Of a DNA stretch of 59,066 nt, positions 23,973 through 33,693 are shown one piece after another (positions within the stretch are counted from its first letter, which is position 1; every line of letters begins with the position of its first letter). The DNA comes from Paenibacillus xylaniclasticus (lineage in GTDB: Bacteria > Bacillota > Bacilli > Paenibacillales > Paenibacillaceae). The position numbers and the translations under genes are program-made. Below the pieces are notes generated by a model. The model searched no databases. It was not told where the DNA came from and saw nothing but the letters and a program-made list of their open reading frames with translations. The DNA lies in the NCBI RefSeq assembly GCF_004001065.1, contig NZ_BIML01000025.1, positions 1-59,066 of the forward strand, written 5' to 3'.

Positions 23973-24914
23973 ATGTACAAAACCATTATTATCGGCACCG
24001 GCCCCGCTGGACTTACCGCTGCTATCTATCTGGCGCGCGCCAACATGGCGCCGCTCGTCATCGAAGGTCCGCAGCCCGGCGGCCAATTGACGACCACGAC
24101 GGAAGTAGAAAACTTTCCCGGCTTCCCGGAAGGTATTCTCGGCTCTGAGCTGATGTCCAACATGCGCAAGCAAGCGCAGCGCTTCGGCGCAACGTTCCTG
24201 ACAGGCTGGGTGAATAGCGTCGATTTCAGTAAGCGCCCCTTCACCATCAACGTCGAGGGAGGCAAGCAGCTGCAGGCGGAATCGATCATCATCTCAACTG
24301 GTGCATCGGCCAAATATCTTGGTATCCCGGGCGAGCAGGCGAACATCGGACGCGGCGTCAGCACCTGCGCAACCTGTGACGGATTCTTCTTCCGCGGCAA
24401 AAAAATTATCGTCATCGGCGGCGGCGACTCTGCGATGGAAGAAGCGCATTTCCTGACTCGCTTCGCTTCGCAGGTGACGATCGTAAACCGCCGCAGTGAG
24501 CTGCGTGCATCCAAAATTATGCAGGACCGCGCACGCTCCAATGAGAAAATTAGCTGGGCGCTTAACCGTACGCCGGTCGAAGTGGTCGCAGGCGGGCTCG
24601 GCGTTACCGGCCTGAAGGTTCGCAATAACGAAACGGGCCAAGAAGAATTGATCGAGACCGACGGCGTATTCATCGCAATCGGTCATACACCGAACACAGG
24701 CTTCCTCGGCGGCCAGATTGAGACGGATGAGCACGGCTACATCGTAGTAAAGCCGGGCACGACGGAGACGAATATTCCAGGCGTATTCGCTTGCGGCGAC
24801 GTGCAGGATACGAAATACCGTCAAGCTATTACGGCCGCAGGCAGCGGCTGCATGGCTGCGCTTGAGGCGGAGCGCTTCCTAGAAGAGGAGCACAGCACTG
24901 CGGTATCCGTCTAA
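23973..24914 (+). CDS. trxB: Thioredoxin reductase
   Basis: This 313-residue FAD enzyme reduces thioredoxin with NADPH. It shows the FAD-binding GTGPAGLTAAIYLARA, the redox-active CATCDGFF, the NADPH-binding GGGDSAMEEAHFL and the C-terminal GVFACGDVQDTKYRQAITAAGSG. The length is normal. A GGGAGG site precedes the ATG. TTGACA at 23883 lies upstream within an AT-rich stretch and may be a -35 box, but no well-spaced -10 is obvious. The gene is monocistronic. Confidence 0.97.
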   Translation: MYKTIIIGTGPAGLTAAIYLARANMAPLVIEGPQPGGQLTTTTEVENFPGFPEGILGSELMSNMRKQAQRFGATFLTGWVNSVDFSKRPFTINVEGGKQLQAESIIISTGASAKYLGIPGEQANIGRGVSTCATCDGFFFRGKKIIVIGGGDSAMEEAHFLTRFASQVTIVNRRSELRASKIMQDRARSNEKISWALNRTPVEVVAGGLGVTGLKVRNNETGQEELIETDGVFIAIGHTPNTGFLGGQIETDEHGYIVVKPGTTETNIPGVFACGDVQDTKYRQAITAAGSGCMAALEAERFLEEEHSTAVSV

Positions 24915-24993
24915 TAGCATACGGCGATACAGACGTACTTAACATGAGCTAGTTCGACGCACCGGTCCACCGGACGATTAAAGCTAAGCAAGC

Positions 24994-25051
24994 AAAAAGG
25001 GGCTGCCTCTCGGGAGGATATGAATCTACCGAGGGTGACAGGCCCCTTTTT
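24994..25051. terminator. Bidirectional terminator between trxB and the 25138 gene
   Basis: The stem AAAAAGGGGC / GCCCCTTTTT with an inner imperfect stem gives a T run on both strands. It lies 80 bases after trxB and 87 bases after the convergent gene. Confidence 0.8.
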
Positions 25052-25137
25052 GACGTCGTGTACGATTGAGCTAGTCCTGGTATTTACGCGTATGCCTCCG
25101 TCTTAATCGAGTCAACTTATAGGTTCTGGATATCTTG

Positions 25138-25773
25138 TTATTTCAGCGTTAACGTCTCCGATCCAGGCCGGGATAGAAACTTAGTCATTAATTCGTTCGA
25201 CAAGGCGAGCGCCTCTGTACGGTTGGCTGCAGGTGCAGAAATCATATAGCCGTCTTCCACAGACCAAGCGGTGCCGCCTTCAGTCTTATCGCTGCTATCG
25301 TCCGACCCCAACTTATACTGTTCTGGCGTTGCAAGTAACAGCGTTACTTTCGAAAAATCTTTATTCGCAAATATGATGTGAGACGAATAGATCGCCGGTT
25401 TTACCGCCCTGCCATTCTCATAGATGTAATACGGATACGCCATGGACCCCCAGCCGTCATCTGCAAAACGAATCGTTAGCTTGCGTTGATCCTTCGGTAC
25501 CGGAATTTGTTCGCCGACGATCGTTACCTCGCCTTCGAAGGTACGTTCGCCCTGTGTGCTGCGTTTGGTCCAGAAGGTGCGCTTCGCTTTACCTTTAATA
25601 ATGACGGTAGCCGGCTCAGTTCCCGCCTTCTCCCCTTCCGGGCCAAGCTGGTATTTGACGCCTGTGAGCGTGATGTCGATTTCATCAGGGTACGTGTAGA
25701 TCCACTCGTATACCTTCCAACCTGCAAATAGAAGAACAACAGCCAACAGAATAGACATAATCCATTTACTCAT
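25138..25773 (-). CDS. Membrane-anchored protein of unknown function
   Basis: I do not recognise this 211-residue protein. It has one N-terminal membrane helix (WIMSILLAVVLLFAGWKVYEW) and then a beta-rich extracytoplasmic part (DEIDITLTGVKYQLG, EVTIVGEQIPV, LTIRFADDGWGSMAYPYY). There is no cysteine lipobox. ATG 25773 is chosen because AGGGTGGAG lies about 8 bases upstream; the longer frame to 25854 has no site. It is monocistronic and convergent with trxB. Confidence 0.72.
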   Translation of the reverse strand: MSKWIMSILLAVVLLFAGWKVYEWIYTYPDEIDITLTGVKYQLGPEGEKAGTEPATVIIKGKAKRTFWTKRSTQGERTFEGEVTIVGEQIPVPKDQRKLTIRFADDGWGSMAYPYYIYENGRAVKPAIYSSHIIFANKDFSKVTLLLATPEQYKLGSDDSSDKTEGGTAWSVEDGYMISAPAANRTEALALSNELMTKFLSRPGSETLTLK

Positions 25774-25907
25774 TATGTGGTACTCCACCCTTTCCGATAG
25801 TGATTGCGTGTAGAAATCAAAGCAGAAGCAGATTTTTCTCTGTTTGTCTGCCACTCTCCAATTTCTGTTATACTGATTAGACGATAATAAGGCCGGGAGG
25901 TTTCGGT

Positions 25908-26867
25908 ATGAGTAAAAAAATGTTAATCGCTATGGGCAGCTACACCTCTGAGCAGAAAAACCGCATCCGCGAGGCTGCCGAAGGCTGGAGCGTCATCTTC
26001 GGCAAAGTAAAAGAGCTAGACAGCTCGCTGTTCCGTGAAGCGGAGGTCGTAATCGGCTGGAGTCCTGCAATCCTAACGGATGGCCTGCTGCCGGAATCAA
26101 AGCTTCGCTGGGTACAGGCTTGGTCTGCAGGCGTCGACCAGCTGCCGCTGGACATGCTGGCGGCGCGGGGGGTTGTATTGACGGATGCCAGCGGCGTGCA
26201 TCCGAAGCAGGTGTCGGAAACGGCTCTTGCCATGATGCTCGCATGGACGCGCAATGTCCATACCGCTGTTCGGAACCAAGTTAACCGCAAGTGGGACCCC
26301 AAGGGACGCTTTGGCGAAATTCACGGCGCGACGATCGGCATTATTGGTGCAGGAGAGATTGGAGTGGAGCTGGCACGTCTTGCGCGCGCATTCGGCATGA
26401 CGACGCTAGGCGTCCGGCGTTCAGGCCAGCCGCTGGAAGTATTCGATCGCATGTATGACATGAGCGGACTACCGGACGTGCTAGCAGCAAGCGACTATGT
26501 CGTTAATATCTTGCCATTAACGGAGGAGACAACAAGGCTGTTTAATGCCGATACATTCGCACGTATGAAGCCGACGGCGTTCTTCGTCAATATCGGCCGC
26601 GGTCCATCGGTCGTGATGGACGATCTCGTGAACGCGCTGCAAAACGGTGTCATCGCAGGCGCTGGTCTAGACGTGACGGAGCCGGAGCCGCTGCCGGAGG
26701 ATCATCCACTGTGGGCGCTTGACAACGTCATCATTACGCCGCATACAGCTGGTCAAACCGAGCATTACAGCGGCCGCGTCGCCGACCTGTTCATTCACAA
26801 TTTGCGAGCTTATGTGGCAACAGGACGCCCGGAGCGCAACGTTGTTGATTACAATCAGAAGTATTAG
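25908..26867 (+). CDS. D-2-hydroxyacid dehydrogenase
   Basis: This 319-residue NAD(P)-dependent enzyme of the D-isomer-specific family reduces 2-keto acids or oxidises D-2-hydroxy acids. The dinucleotide-binding IGIIGAGEIGVELARLA, the catalytic Arg in NIGRGPSVV, Glu in DVTEPEPLPEDHPLW and His in ITPHTAGQTEHY are all present. The closest general type is the glyoxylate/hydroxypyruvate reductase-like group; the substrate is unknown. GGGAGG precedes the ATG. The next gene (26970) follows after about 100 bases on the same strand. Confidence 0.92.
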   Translation: MSKKMLIAMGSYTSEQKNRIREAAEGWSVIFGKVKELDSSLFREAEVVIGWSPAILTDGLLPESKLRWVQAWSAGVDQLPLDMLAARGVVLTDASGVHPKQVSETALAMMLAWTRNVHTAVRNQVNRKWDPKGRFGEIHGATIGIIGAGEIGVELARLARAFGMTTLGVRRSGQPLEVFDRMYDMSGLPDVLAASDYVVNILPLTEETTRLFNADTFARMKPTAFFVNIGRGPSVVMDDLVNALQNGVIAGAGLDVTEPEPLPEDHPLWALDNVIITPHTAGQTEHYSGRVADLFIHNLRAYVATGRPERNVVDYNQKY

Positions 26868-26969
26868 GATTAGAATTGCACTGGAAGATCGTTTGCGATA
26901 TCGTGGCATGAGAGTATCTCTCCTCCTCGTCCTCTTCAGGCGGGAAGATAAACCGAAAGGAGTATGACC

Positions 26970-27185
26970 GTGTCCATCAACCGCCGACTTATGACAGACG
27001 CCGATTTTCAAGAAGCACTGGAACGGCAGATCAAGCTGCGCGTCTTCAAGGACGACCATATGATCGAGAATGGCGGCGTGCTCATCCGCTTCGATGACAG
27101 CACAATCGTCATCCAATCGACCGTCAGCGACGTCGCATACTATTCCCGCACCGGCTGTGAATTTTTTGAGCTGCGCAAGCGGTAA
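26970..27185 (+). CDS. Small protein of unknown function
   Basis: This 71-residue protein was not recognised. It reads as an alpha-beta mini-domain: LMTDADFQEALERQIKLRVF, then HMIENGGVLIRFDDSTIVI and DVAYYSRTGCEFFELRKR. The start is placed at GTG 26970 because AAAGGAG (26956-26962) is 7 bases upstream, whereas ATG 26964 nearly touches it. It ends just before the terminator at 27204. Confidence 0.65.
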   Translation: MSINRRLMTDADFQEALERQIKLRVFKDDHMIENGGVLIRFDDSTIVIQSTVSDVAYYSRTGCEFFELRKR

Positions 27186-27203
27186 GCTCTTCTAAAAAAT
27201 AAT

Positions 27204-27243
27204 AAGGTTGTGCGAAAACAGCACCCTGTTTCCTGCACAACCT
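27204..27243 (+). terminator. Terminator, AAGGTTGTG type, second copy
   Basis: The stem AAGGTTGTGC / GCACAACCTT with inner AAACAG / CTGTTT is followed by TTTTCG. It is related in sequence, arm for arm, to the terminator at 13865. Confidence 0.82.
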
Positions 27244-27332
27244 TTTTTCGTTCGCTTTCTGTAGGACTTGGTGTGAACCTTATCTAACCCCAGAACGGAG
27301 TTTCGATCGGATATAGTCCGCTTCCATCTACA

Positions 27333-29312
27333 TCACTTGTTCCGCTTCTGAGCTTCAATCTGCTCGGCAAGCTCGTTCAAGTAAGTCCAGCGGTCCATCA
27401 GCTCCTCAAGCTTCGCCTCTAGCTGCTCCTGCTCGATGACGAGCTGCTGCAGCAACGCCGAATCGCTGCCAGACTCATCCATTCGCTGCGCGATCGCGGC
27501 AAGCGCCTCTTCCGTCTCGGCGATCCACCCATCAATTGCTTCAAAATCTTTCTGCTCCTTATAAGACATCCGGAGCGACTTCGTACGAACGCCGTCTGCG
27601 CTAGATCCACTATCTGCTGCGGAGCTTCCTTTGCTTGCGGATGATCCCATCCCTCCAGCCGATGCAGACGATTTGCCGGAACCGGAATTATCGCCATTAT
27701 TGCCAGCCGTTTCACGGCCGCCCGTCCGCTCCTCGTACTCCGTGTAGTTCCCTGTATGGATCGACACAACTCCGCCACCTTCGAAAGCGAACAGCCGATC
27801 GACCGTACGATCGAGGAAATAACGGTCATGGGACACAACGAATACAACGCCCGGAAAATCGTCCAAATAATCCTCGAGAACAGATAATGTCGCAATATCG
27901 AGATCGTTCGTCGGTTCGTCAAGCAGCAGCACATTCGGCGCTTCCATTAAGACGCGCAACAGCTGAAGCCGGCGCTTCTCGCCGCCCGATAACCGGTTAA
28001 TATAGGTCCACTGCATTGCCGGAGGGAACAGAAAACGCTCCAGCATCTGCGACGCCGATACGCTGCTGCCGTCCGCCGTCTTGACCTGCTCGGCTCCTTC
28101 TCGGATATATTCGATCACGCGAAGAGATTCGTCCATCTCTTCATGCTCCTGCGAGAACCAGCCGATCTTCACCGTCGGCCCGATCTCCGCGATGCCATGC
28201 TCAGGCGTAAGTCTGCCGCCGATAATCTTCAACAGCGTCGATTTGCCGCTGCCGTTGCGGCCGACGATGCCGACCCGGTCCTCTGGCACCGCCTTATAGC
28301 TGAAATCGCGGAACAGCGTGCGGCCGCCAAAGCTGTGGCCGACATGCTCAAGCTCGACGATTTTGCGTCCGAGACGGGATGAGGCGATCGACACGTCCAG
28401 CTTGCCTCCGGCCTGGGTAGGCGCCTGCGCCTTCAATGCTTCGAACCGATCAATGCGCGCCTTCTGCTTCGTTGTCCTAGCTTTCGCGCCGCGGCGAATC
28501 CAAGCTAGCTCGTTGCGGAGCAAATTTTGCCGCTTCGCCTCCGACGCCGCCTCTCTCTCCTCGCGCTCCAGCTTCAACTCCAGAAACCGGCTGTAATTCG
28601 CCTCATAGAAGAACGCACGCCCACGGTCAAGCTCTAGTACCCGGTTCGCTACACGATCGAGAAAATACCGGTCATGCGTTATCATAAGCAGCGCGCCGCG
28701 CCGCTTCTGCAGCATCGACTCCAGCCAAGCCACCGATTCGTTGTCGATATGGTTGGTCGGCTCGTCGAGAATAAGCAAATCCGATGGCTGCACGAGTGCC
28801 GCTGCCATCGCCGCCCGCTTGCGCTGCCCCCCCGACAACACGCCCATCCGTAGGCTGAAGTCGTTCAAGCCGAGCTTGGACAGCGCGGTTTTCGCCTCGT
28901 TCTCCAGCTGCCAGGCATTCAGCTCATCCATCTTGGCATTCGCCGACACGAGCTTCTGCTGCAGGAGCTCGTCAGACGGATTCAGCTCCAGCGCCTCAAG
29001 CGCCTCATGGTAAGCCCGAACGACTGCAAGCTCCGGTGAATCACCGCCAAGCGCATGCTCAAGAATCGTTTCCTCCGGATCATAAGCTGGATTCTGCGCC
29101 AGCATCCGTACAGTAATCCTTCCCGACATCGTCACTTGGCCTGAATCTGCTGGCTCATGTCCCGCGATTACTTTTAGAAGCGTTGACTTGCCTGTGCCGT
29201 TGACGCCGATGATGCCAATTTTGTCCCCCTCTGCAACGCCGAATGAAATATCCTTAAATAACGTTTTCTCGCCGTACGTCTTCGTCAAATGTTCTACAGA
29301 CAATAAGTGCAT
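27333..29312 (-). CDS. ABC-F family ATPase (Uup/YfmR type)
   Basis: This 659-residue protein has two ABC ATPase domains and no membrane domain, as in ribosome-associated ABC-F translation factors. Domain 1 shows GVNGTGKST, LSGGQRKRA and LLILDEPTNHID. A charged linker follows (RRGAKARTTKQKARIDRFEAL). Domain 2 shows GRNGSGKST, LSGGEKRRLQLL and VLLLDEPTNDLDIATL. After a Gly/Ser-rich stretch the C-terminus is a coiled coil (about 575-655), the Uup/YfmR layout. B. subtilis YfmR helps ribosomes at difficult sequences. A resistance role is not suggested by anything here. Confidence 0.92.
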   Translation of the reverse strand: MHLLSVEHLTKTYGEKTLFKDISFGVAEGDKIGIIGVNGTGKSTLLKVIAGHEPADSGQVTMSGRITVRMLAQNPAYDPEETILEHALGGDSPELAVVRAYHEALEALELNPSDELLQQKLVSANAKMDELNAWQLENEAKTALSKLGLNDFSLRMGVLSGGQRKRAAMAAALVQPSDLLILDEPTNHIDNESVAWLESMLQKRRGALLMITHDRYFLDRVANRVLELDRGRAFFYEANYSRFLELKLEREEREAASEAKRQNLLRNELAWIRRGAKARTTKQKARIDRFEALKAQAPTQAGGKLDVSIASSRLGRKIVELEHVGHSFGGRTLFRDFSYKAVPEDRVGIVGRNGSGKSTLLKIIGGRLTPEHGIAEIGPTVKIGWFSQEHEEMDESLRVIEYIREGAEQVKTADGSSVSASQMLERFLFPPAMQWTYINRLSGGEKRRLQLLRVLMEAPNVLLLDEPTNDLDIATLSVLEDYLDDFPGVVFVVSHDRYFLDRTVDRLFAFEGGGVVSIHTGNYTEYEERTGGRETAGNNGDNSGSGKSSASAGGMGSSASKGSSAADSGSSADGVRTKSLRMSYKEQKDFEAIDGWIAETEEALAAIAQRMDESGSDSALLQQLVIEQEQLEAKLEELMDRWTYLNELAEQIEAQKRNK

Positions 29313-29502
29313 CCTATATTCACGCTCTTTCCCGATAGTCCGTCTTTATCCCAATATTATAGCACACCGTCATTCCGTTAGTGCGGTTCGTTATTGATCT
29401 TGCGGTCCTATAAGGGTATCGTATAGATAGTACGAGCTAACTACCAGCAGTTGCATTGCCGCTATGTGTCTACTATATCTATCTCAAAGGCGGGGAACTC
29501 TA

Positions 29503-30234
29503 TTGACTATAACCAGATCCGCCAAGCGATTGCTGACTCTAACCTGCCTGCTGCTTTCTCTTTCGATAATCCTGAGCAGCTGCGCCAAAGGTGAAGCTCA
29601 TTTGACGGTTAAGGCAAACGGCACCAGCAGGCTTGATCTATCGATCGTTCTAAGCGGCACGGCACTAAAAGCGATAGCCGATGAGAAGCTGCTCGATCAG
29701 CTCAGCGAGCGATTAAGTGGAGAAGGCTTCACCGTGGAGCCGATCCAAACCGGCGACGGGCAGCAAAGCCTTCGGGCTTCCAAAGCGATTAACCTATCCA
29801 ATCGCACTAAGGCACCGATTCCAGGCATAGTGGTGGAGCGCGAGCAAGATGCAAGCAATTGGTTCTTCACGAAGGAGCAGGTGACAGCAACAACCGATTG
29901 GCAGTCGTTAATCCCGAATGAAACGTTGCAGAAGCTGACCGAGAAGTTGAATTCACTCTCCCCGCTTGTACGCAGCGTTGTGCTTCGCCAGCTTAGCTTC
30001 GACTTCAAGCTGACGCTGCCAATTCCTGCAAAGTCACATAATGCCGATACCACATTAGATAGCGGCAGAACGCTCGTCTGGCATCTTTCGCTCACCAAGC
30101 CGAATTCGATCAAGGTTGCGGTCAACGTTCCGAACGTTCGCCATATTATAATGGCGGCAGGCGCCGTCCTCATCCTTGCAATCGCATCAGCCGCTATAAT
30201 CGTCCGAAGACGACGGAATAAGCTCCGCCAATGA
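29503..30234 (+). CDS. LppM-like lipoprotein with C-terminal membrane anchor
   Basis: This 243-residue lipoprotein has a signal peptide ending in the lipobox LSSC (LTCLLLSLSIILSSC). The mature domain starts AHLTVKANGTSRLDLSIVL, a pattern seen in the DUF3153/LppM family, and a transmembrane helix near the C-terminus (IIMAAGAVLILAIASAAIIV) is followed by RRRRNK. It should therefore be anchored at both ends. The start is TTG 29503 with AAAGGCGGGG 7 bases upstream; no ATG fits. Function in Firmicutes is not known. It is convergent with fumC. Confidence 0.75.
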   Translation: MTITRSAKRLLTLTCLLLSLSIILSSCAKGEAHLTVKANGTSRLDLSIVLSGTALKAIADEKLLDQLSERLSGEGFTVEPIQTGDGQQSLRASKAINLSNRTKAPIPGIVVEREQDASNWFFTKEQVTATTDWQSLIPNETLQKLTEKLNSLSPLVRSVVLRQLSFDFKLTLPIPAKSHNADTTLDSGRTLVWHLSLTKPNSIKVAVNVPNVRHIIMAAGAVLILAIASAAIIVRRRRNKLRQ

Positions 30235-30257
30235 CACTTACTATCTTCATAAGAAAA

Positions 30258-30304
30258 AAGCCCGCTCCATTCATCTTACAACGTGTATGATAAGGAGCGG
30301 ACTT
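30258..30304. terminator. Bidirectional terminator between the lipoprotein gene and fumC
   Basis: AAGCCCGCTCC / GGAGCGGACTT form a stem with A-rich and T-rich flanks (AAAAAAG and CTTTTG), so it can end transcription from both sides. Confidence 0.75.
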
Positions 30305-30317
30305 TTGTATAGCGACC

Positions 30318-31706
30318 CTATCCGTTCGGACCAACCATTCGCTCTGGACGAACATAAGTGTCGAACTGCTCGCCAGTCAGAAGTCCGCTGGCAATTGCGG
30401 CTTCTCGGAGCGTTGTACCTTCCTTATGTGCCTTCTTCGCAATCGCCGCTGCATTCTCATAGCCGATATGAGGATTGAGCGCTGTAACAAGCATAAGCGA
30501 TTGCTCCAAATTGCGGCGGATCGTTCCTTCATTCGGTTCAATTCCTGCCGCGCAATGCTCGTTGAAGGAGCGGATCGCGTCGGCCAGCAGCCGCACCGAC
30601 TTCAGGAAGTTGTATATAATGACTGGCTTAAACACATTCAGTTCAAAATTACCTTGGCTAGCCGCGACGCCGATCGCCGTATCGTTGCCTAGAACCTGGC
30701 AGACGACCATCGTCAACGCTTCGCACTGCGTCGGATTCACCTTACCCGGCATAATCGAGCTGCCCGGCTCGTTCTCCGGAATAAGCAGCTCGCCGATACC
30801 GCTGCGCGGACCGCTTGCCAGCCAGCGAACATCGTTCGCAATTTTCATCAGATTAGCAGCCAGCGCTTTAATCGCCCCATGCACGAAAACAATGGCATCA
30901 TGGCTCGTCAGAGCATGGAACTTGTTCGGTGCCGTTACGAACGTCCGGCCCGTCAATGCGCTCACCTTCTCCGCCACAAGCGCAGCAAACCCCGGATGCG
31001 CATTAATGCCCGTTCCGACTGCCGTTCCTCCAAGCGCTAAGCTGCGCATTCCGCTAAGGCTCGCCTTGAGCATCGCCTCCGTCTCGACGAGCATCGCGTG
31101 CCAGCCGCTCACCTCTTGTCCGAGCGTCAGAGGCGTTGCATCCTGAAGATGCGTACGACCAATTTTCACGATGCCACGGAACCGTTCCGCCTTCCTAGCA
31201 AGTGTATCGCGCAGCTCTGCAAGCGCCGGGAGCAGATTATCCTCGACCGCAAGCACGCCTGCAATATGCATCGCCGCCGGGAATGTATCGTTCGAGCTTT
31301 GCGACCGGTTCACATCATCATTCGGATGAATACGCGTTTTACTTCCTTGCTGCTCCAAATGCTCGTTCGCCCGCCGCGCGACCACTTCATTCACATTCAT
31401 GTTCGTCTGCGTCCCACTCCCGGTCTGCCAGACAACCAGCGGAAACTGATCGTCTAGCTCGCCGCTCAATACTTCATCGACCGCTTGACCGATCACCTCG
31501 GCCTTCTCCGCCTCCAGCACGCCAAGCTCCTTATTGGATTGAGCGGCCGCCTTTTTGACAACAGCCATTGCACGTATAACCTCAATCGGCATCCGGTCGC
31601 CGCCAATTCGGAAATTTTCCAAGCTCCGCTGCGTCTGGGCTCCCCATAGCTTATCCGCAGGCACGCGAATTTCGCCCATCGTATCCTTCTCTATCCGGTA
31701 TTCCAC
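30318..31706 (-). CDS. fumC: Fumarate hydratase, class II
   Basis: This 462-residue TCA-cycle enzyme interconverts fumarate and malate. The family signature [17 protein letters not shown] and the substrate motifs [26 protein letters not shown] and [16 protein letters not shown] are present, all usual for FumC. The start is GTG 31706, 7-8 bases after TAGGAGG, giving the standard [11 protein letters not shown] opening. It stands as a single gene. Confidence 0.97.
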   Translation of the reverse strand: MEYRIEKDTMGEIRVPADKLWGAQTQRSLENFRIGGDRMPIEVIRAMAVVKKAAAQSNKELGVLEAEKAEVIGQAVDEVLSGELDDQFPLVVWQTGSGTQTNMNVNEVVARRANEHLEQQGSKTRIHPNDDVNRSQSSNDTFPAAMHIAGVLAVEDNLLPALAELRDTLARKAERFRGIVKIGRTHLQDATPLTLGQEVSGWHAMLVETEAMLKASLSGMRSLALGGTAVGTGINAHPGFAALVAEKVSALTGRTFVTAPNKFHALTSHDAIVFVHGAIKALAANLMKIANDVRWLASGPRSGIGELLIPENEPGSSIMPGKVNPTQCEALTMVVCQVLGNDTAIGVAASQGNFELNVFKPVIIYNFLKSVRLLADAIRSFNEHCAAGIEPNEGTIRRNLEQSLMLVTALNPHIGYENAAAIAKKAHKEGTTLREAAIASGLLTGEQFDTYVRPERMVGPNG

Positions 31707-31892
31707 CGCCTAACCTCCTAACTGGCAATCCTCGATATCTTAACCTATTGTCGCCCAACTGCCACCATTAATACCTTAATACTACAGCTTCCAAAACGTT
31801 CCTGAATTCGTTATCCCGATATATAAGCTGCAGAGAATAAGCCGCTGACAACCCGATGCATGCTCCAATCACCTTTGGCATCTATAAGATTA

Positions 31893-32573
31893 TCAAGCTT
31901 GCATAAAGCCCCAATACCAATGGAGCAGCTGGTCCCCCCATAGGCAGCAGAGTAATGCACCAGCCGCAATCGAGGGACCGAACGGCAATGATCCGTTAGT
32001 CTCCCCCCCGCTCTTCAGCAGCTTCTGAATGAATGCCGCCGTAAATCCAACCACACTAGCGACGAAAATACTGAGCAGCGTTAGCTTCAGCCCAAGCACA
32101 ACACCGATTAATATGTACAGCTTAATATCACCGCCGCCTATCGCTGCTTGTCGAAGCAGACAGCCGATTATGACCCCGATAACGAGCAAAAAACCGCTGC
32201 CCGCTATCGCAGCCGCCATATAGTCCCATAATGGCAGAGGATGTACATACAGTCGCAGCACAGCCGCCGCCGCCAATCCAGCGAACACGAACCGATCTGG
32301 AATGATCATCTCGGCTAAATCTGTTTGCGTCGTCAAGTAAAGCACCGTTAACAGCGTATACACGACCAGCAGCTCCCCCCCGTGCCCGACGACGTCATAC
32401 ACAAGCGGAAGCAGCACCGTAAGAACCAATATTCCGGCGAGATAACGGCCCGGCGGAGGCAATCCCCGCGCTCTCCAAGCATAAGGGAGCTCCAATTGCC
32501 GCTCCGCAACGACGTTCAGCAGCCTCCCCAGCGGATAGCCAAGCAAGGCGAGGTAGATATAGGGTTGGAGCAT
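31893..32573 (-). CDS. Prepilin peptidase (A24 family)
   Basis: This 226-residue polytopic membrane aspartic protease has about seven hydrophobic segments. The two catalytic Asp residues lie in TQTDLAEMIIPD and in the signature GGGDIKLYILIGV. The N-terminal region is short and lacks the four-cysteine methyltransferase domain of PilD, as in CpaA/TadV and some Gram-positive enzymes. GGAGGCG precedes the ATG. The pilin gene at 32702 lies directly upstream on the same strand, 128 bases away, so it is a natural substrate. Confidence 0.9.
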   Translation of the reverse strand: MLQPYIYLALLGYPLGRLLNVVAERQLELPYAWRARGLPPPGRYLAGILVLTVLLPLVYDVVGHGGELLVVYTLLTVLYLTTQTDLAEMIIPDRFVFAGLAAAAVLRLYVHPLPLWDYMAAAIAGSGFLLVIGVIIGCLLRQAAIGGGDIKLYILIGVVLGLKLTLLSIFVASVVGFTAAFIQKLLKSGGETNGSLPFGPSIAAGALLCCLWGDQLLHWYWGFMQA

Positions 32574-32701
32574 AATAAAACGCCTCCAGTGATAGGCTTC
32601 TTCTGCGCAAACTAAAGAAAGGCAACCCTAGCGGGTTACCTGGTTACCTCTTATCCTATAGATCATGTAACTAAAGATGCCTGCTGACTTAAAAGAATAG
32701 G

Positions 32702-33067
32702 CTATGAAAGGATGACGGTAATTACACCGGTAGGCGAGATCGAGAAGGTAGCTGTCGTTTTGGCATTAGCAGGTTTAGACCATTCGAGTTCTGTAGTTAG
32801 ATAGCCCGCTGCAATCAATTCATTCGCGGTCACCGTTTCCATATCTTGAGCGTCCGTTTCCATCGCATAACGAATCGCTGCTTTCTTAAAAATTTTTTCC
32901 GAGACGACATCCGCGCTCGTTTTCGACTTTGCAATCGTTGTGTTCACGGCTGGAATCGCAATGACGGCTATGAGCCCAATAAGAACCACAATCGCCAGCA
33001 GCTCGATCCGTGTTAGCCCTTTCTTATTCTTTAACATTGTTTTTCCCGATTGCATCGCCATTTCCAT
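32702..33067 (-). CDS. Type IV pilin-like (prepilin) protein
   Basis: This is a 121-residue class III signal protein. The leader (about 17 residues) ends in LKNKKG, then LTRIELL with Glu at +5, followed by the hydrophobic helix AIVVLIGLIAVIAIPAV. This is the processing site of prepilin peptidases, although Leu replaces the usual Phe/Met at +1. The C-terminal part is a small beta domain (TATFSISPTGVITVILS). It resembles ComGC-like pseudopilins in layout. AGAGGAGGTGG precedes the ATG at 33067. No assembly ATPase or platform protein is nearby. Confidence 0.85.
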   Translation of the reverse strand: MEMAMQSGKTMLKNKKGLTRIELLAIVVLIGLIAVIAIPAVNTTIAKSKTSADVVSEKIFKKAAIRYAMETDAQDMETVTANELIAAGYLTTELEWSKPANAKTTATFSISPTGVITVILS

Positions 33068-33624
33068 TCATTCCACCTCCTCTTATTCTTGAATGTATCT
33101 GTACGTTAACGTCGTGCCGGATTTAGGTTACCGCACCTCCTGCATCATTGTTATCGTCGAACGTCATAACCACGAGCGCAATCGCTCCAACATCAACCTC
33201 AATAAACTGCTGTTGGGAGATGTAATCGATCCTTTGCGAGCATTTCGCATACCATCGCCTCAGCCTGAACTTTAAGTCCTAGTCAATTTGTTGGAGACAT
33301 GCATGAACTGCGTCATTTTGTAACATCTAAGTTATGTATATATAACCATGTATTTCTCGATCAGTCAATAAATTGTACCGATAGATTGTGAAAATGTACA
33401 CCTTTAGTCCTATAATAAGTCCGCATAATATCAATACTTTTGTGCTTTTATTATTCAACACAATCTTCTCCGTCATTCGATTTTATGCGCTTTTACCCCT
33501 AAGTTCTTCTACAGCTTATGATGAATATTTCGACGGAGAAATTGCTATAAAACGTAGCAAAATTAGGAGTAACACCCCTTCACTATCCCCCTATGTATCC
33601 GCCTTAGACGACAACCTTCGTACA
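33068..33624. other. Long non-coding stretch between pilin and KDPG aldolase genes
   Basis: More than 550 bases hold no gene I can support. Open frames here (for example 33388-33756) lack a ribosome binding site, lack recognisable motifs and run into the aldolase terminator. The AT-rich part at 33290-33430 might hold a promoter; I see no clear operator or RNA element. Confidence 0.55.
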
Positions 33625-33630
33625 GAAAAA

Positions 33631-33667
33631 ACGGCCATACCGTCTCATAAGGAGACCGGTTGGCCGT
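33631..33667 (-). terminator. KDPG aldolase terminator
   Basis: The stem ACGGCCA / TGGCCGT with inner CCG / CGG pairing is followed on the minus strand by TTTTTT (33630-33625). It lies 26 bases after the stop at 33694. Confidence 0.85.
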
Positions 33668-33693
33668 CTAGTGTAAAGTCTCATTGCGCCGGC

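Noticed and set aside
27333-29312. Antibiotic-resistance ABC-F protein
   Set aside because: The C-terminal coiled coil and domain order fit the housekeeping Uup/YfmR group, and no resistance context is present.
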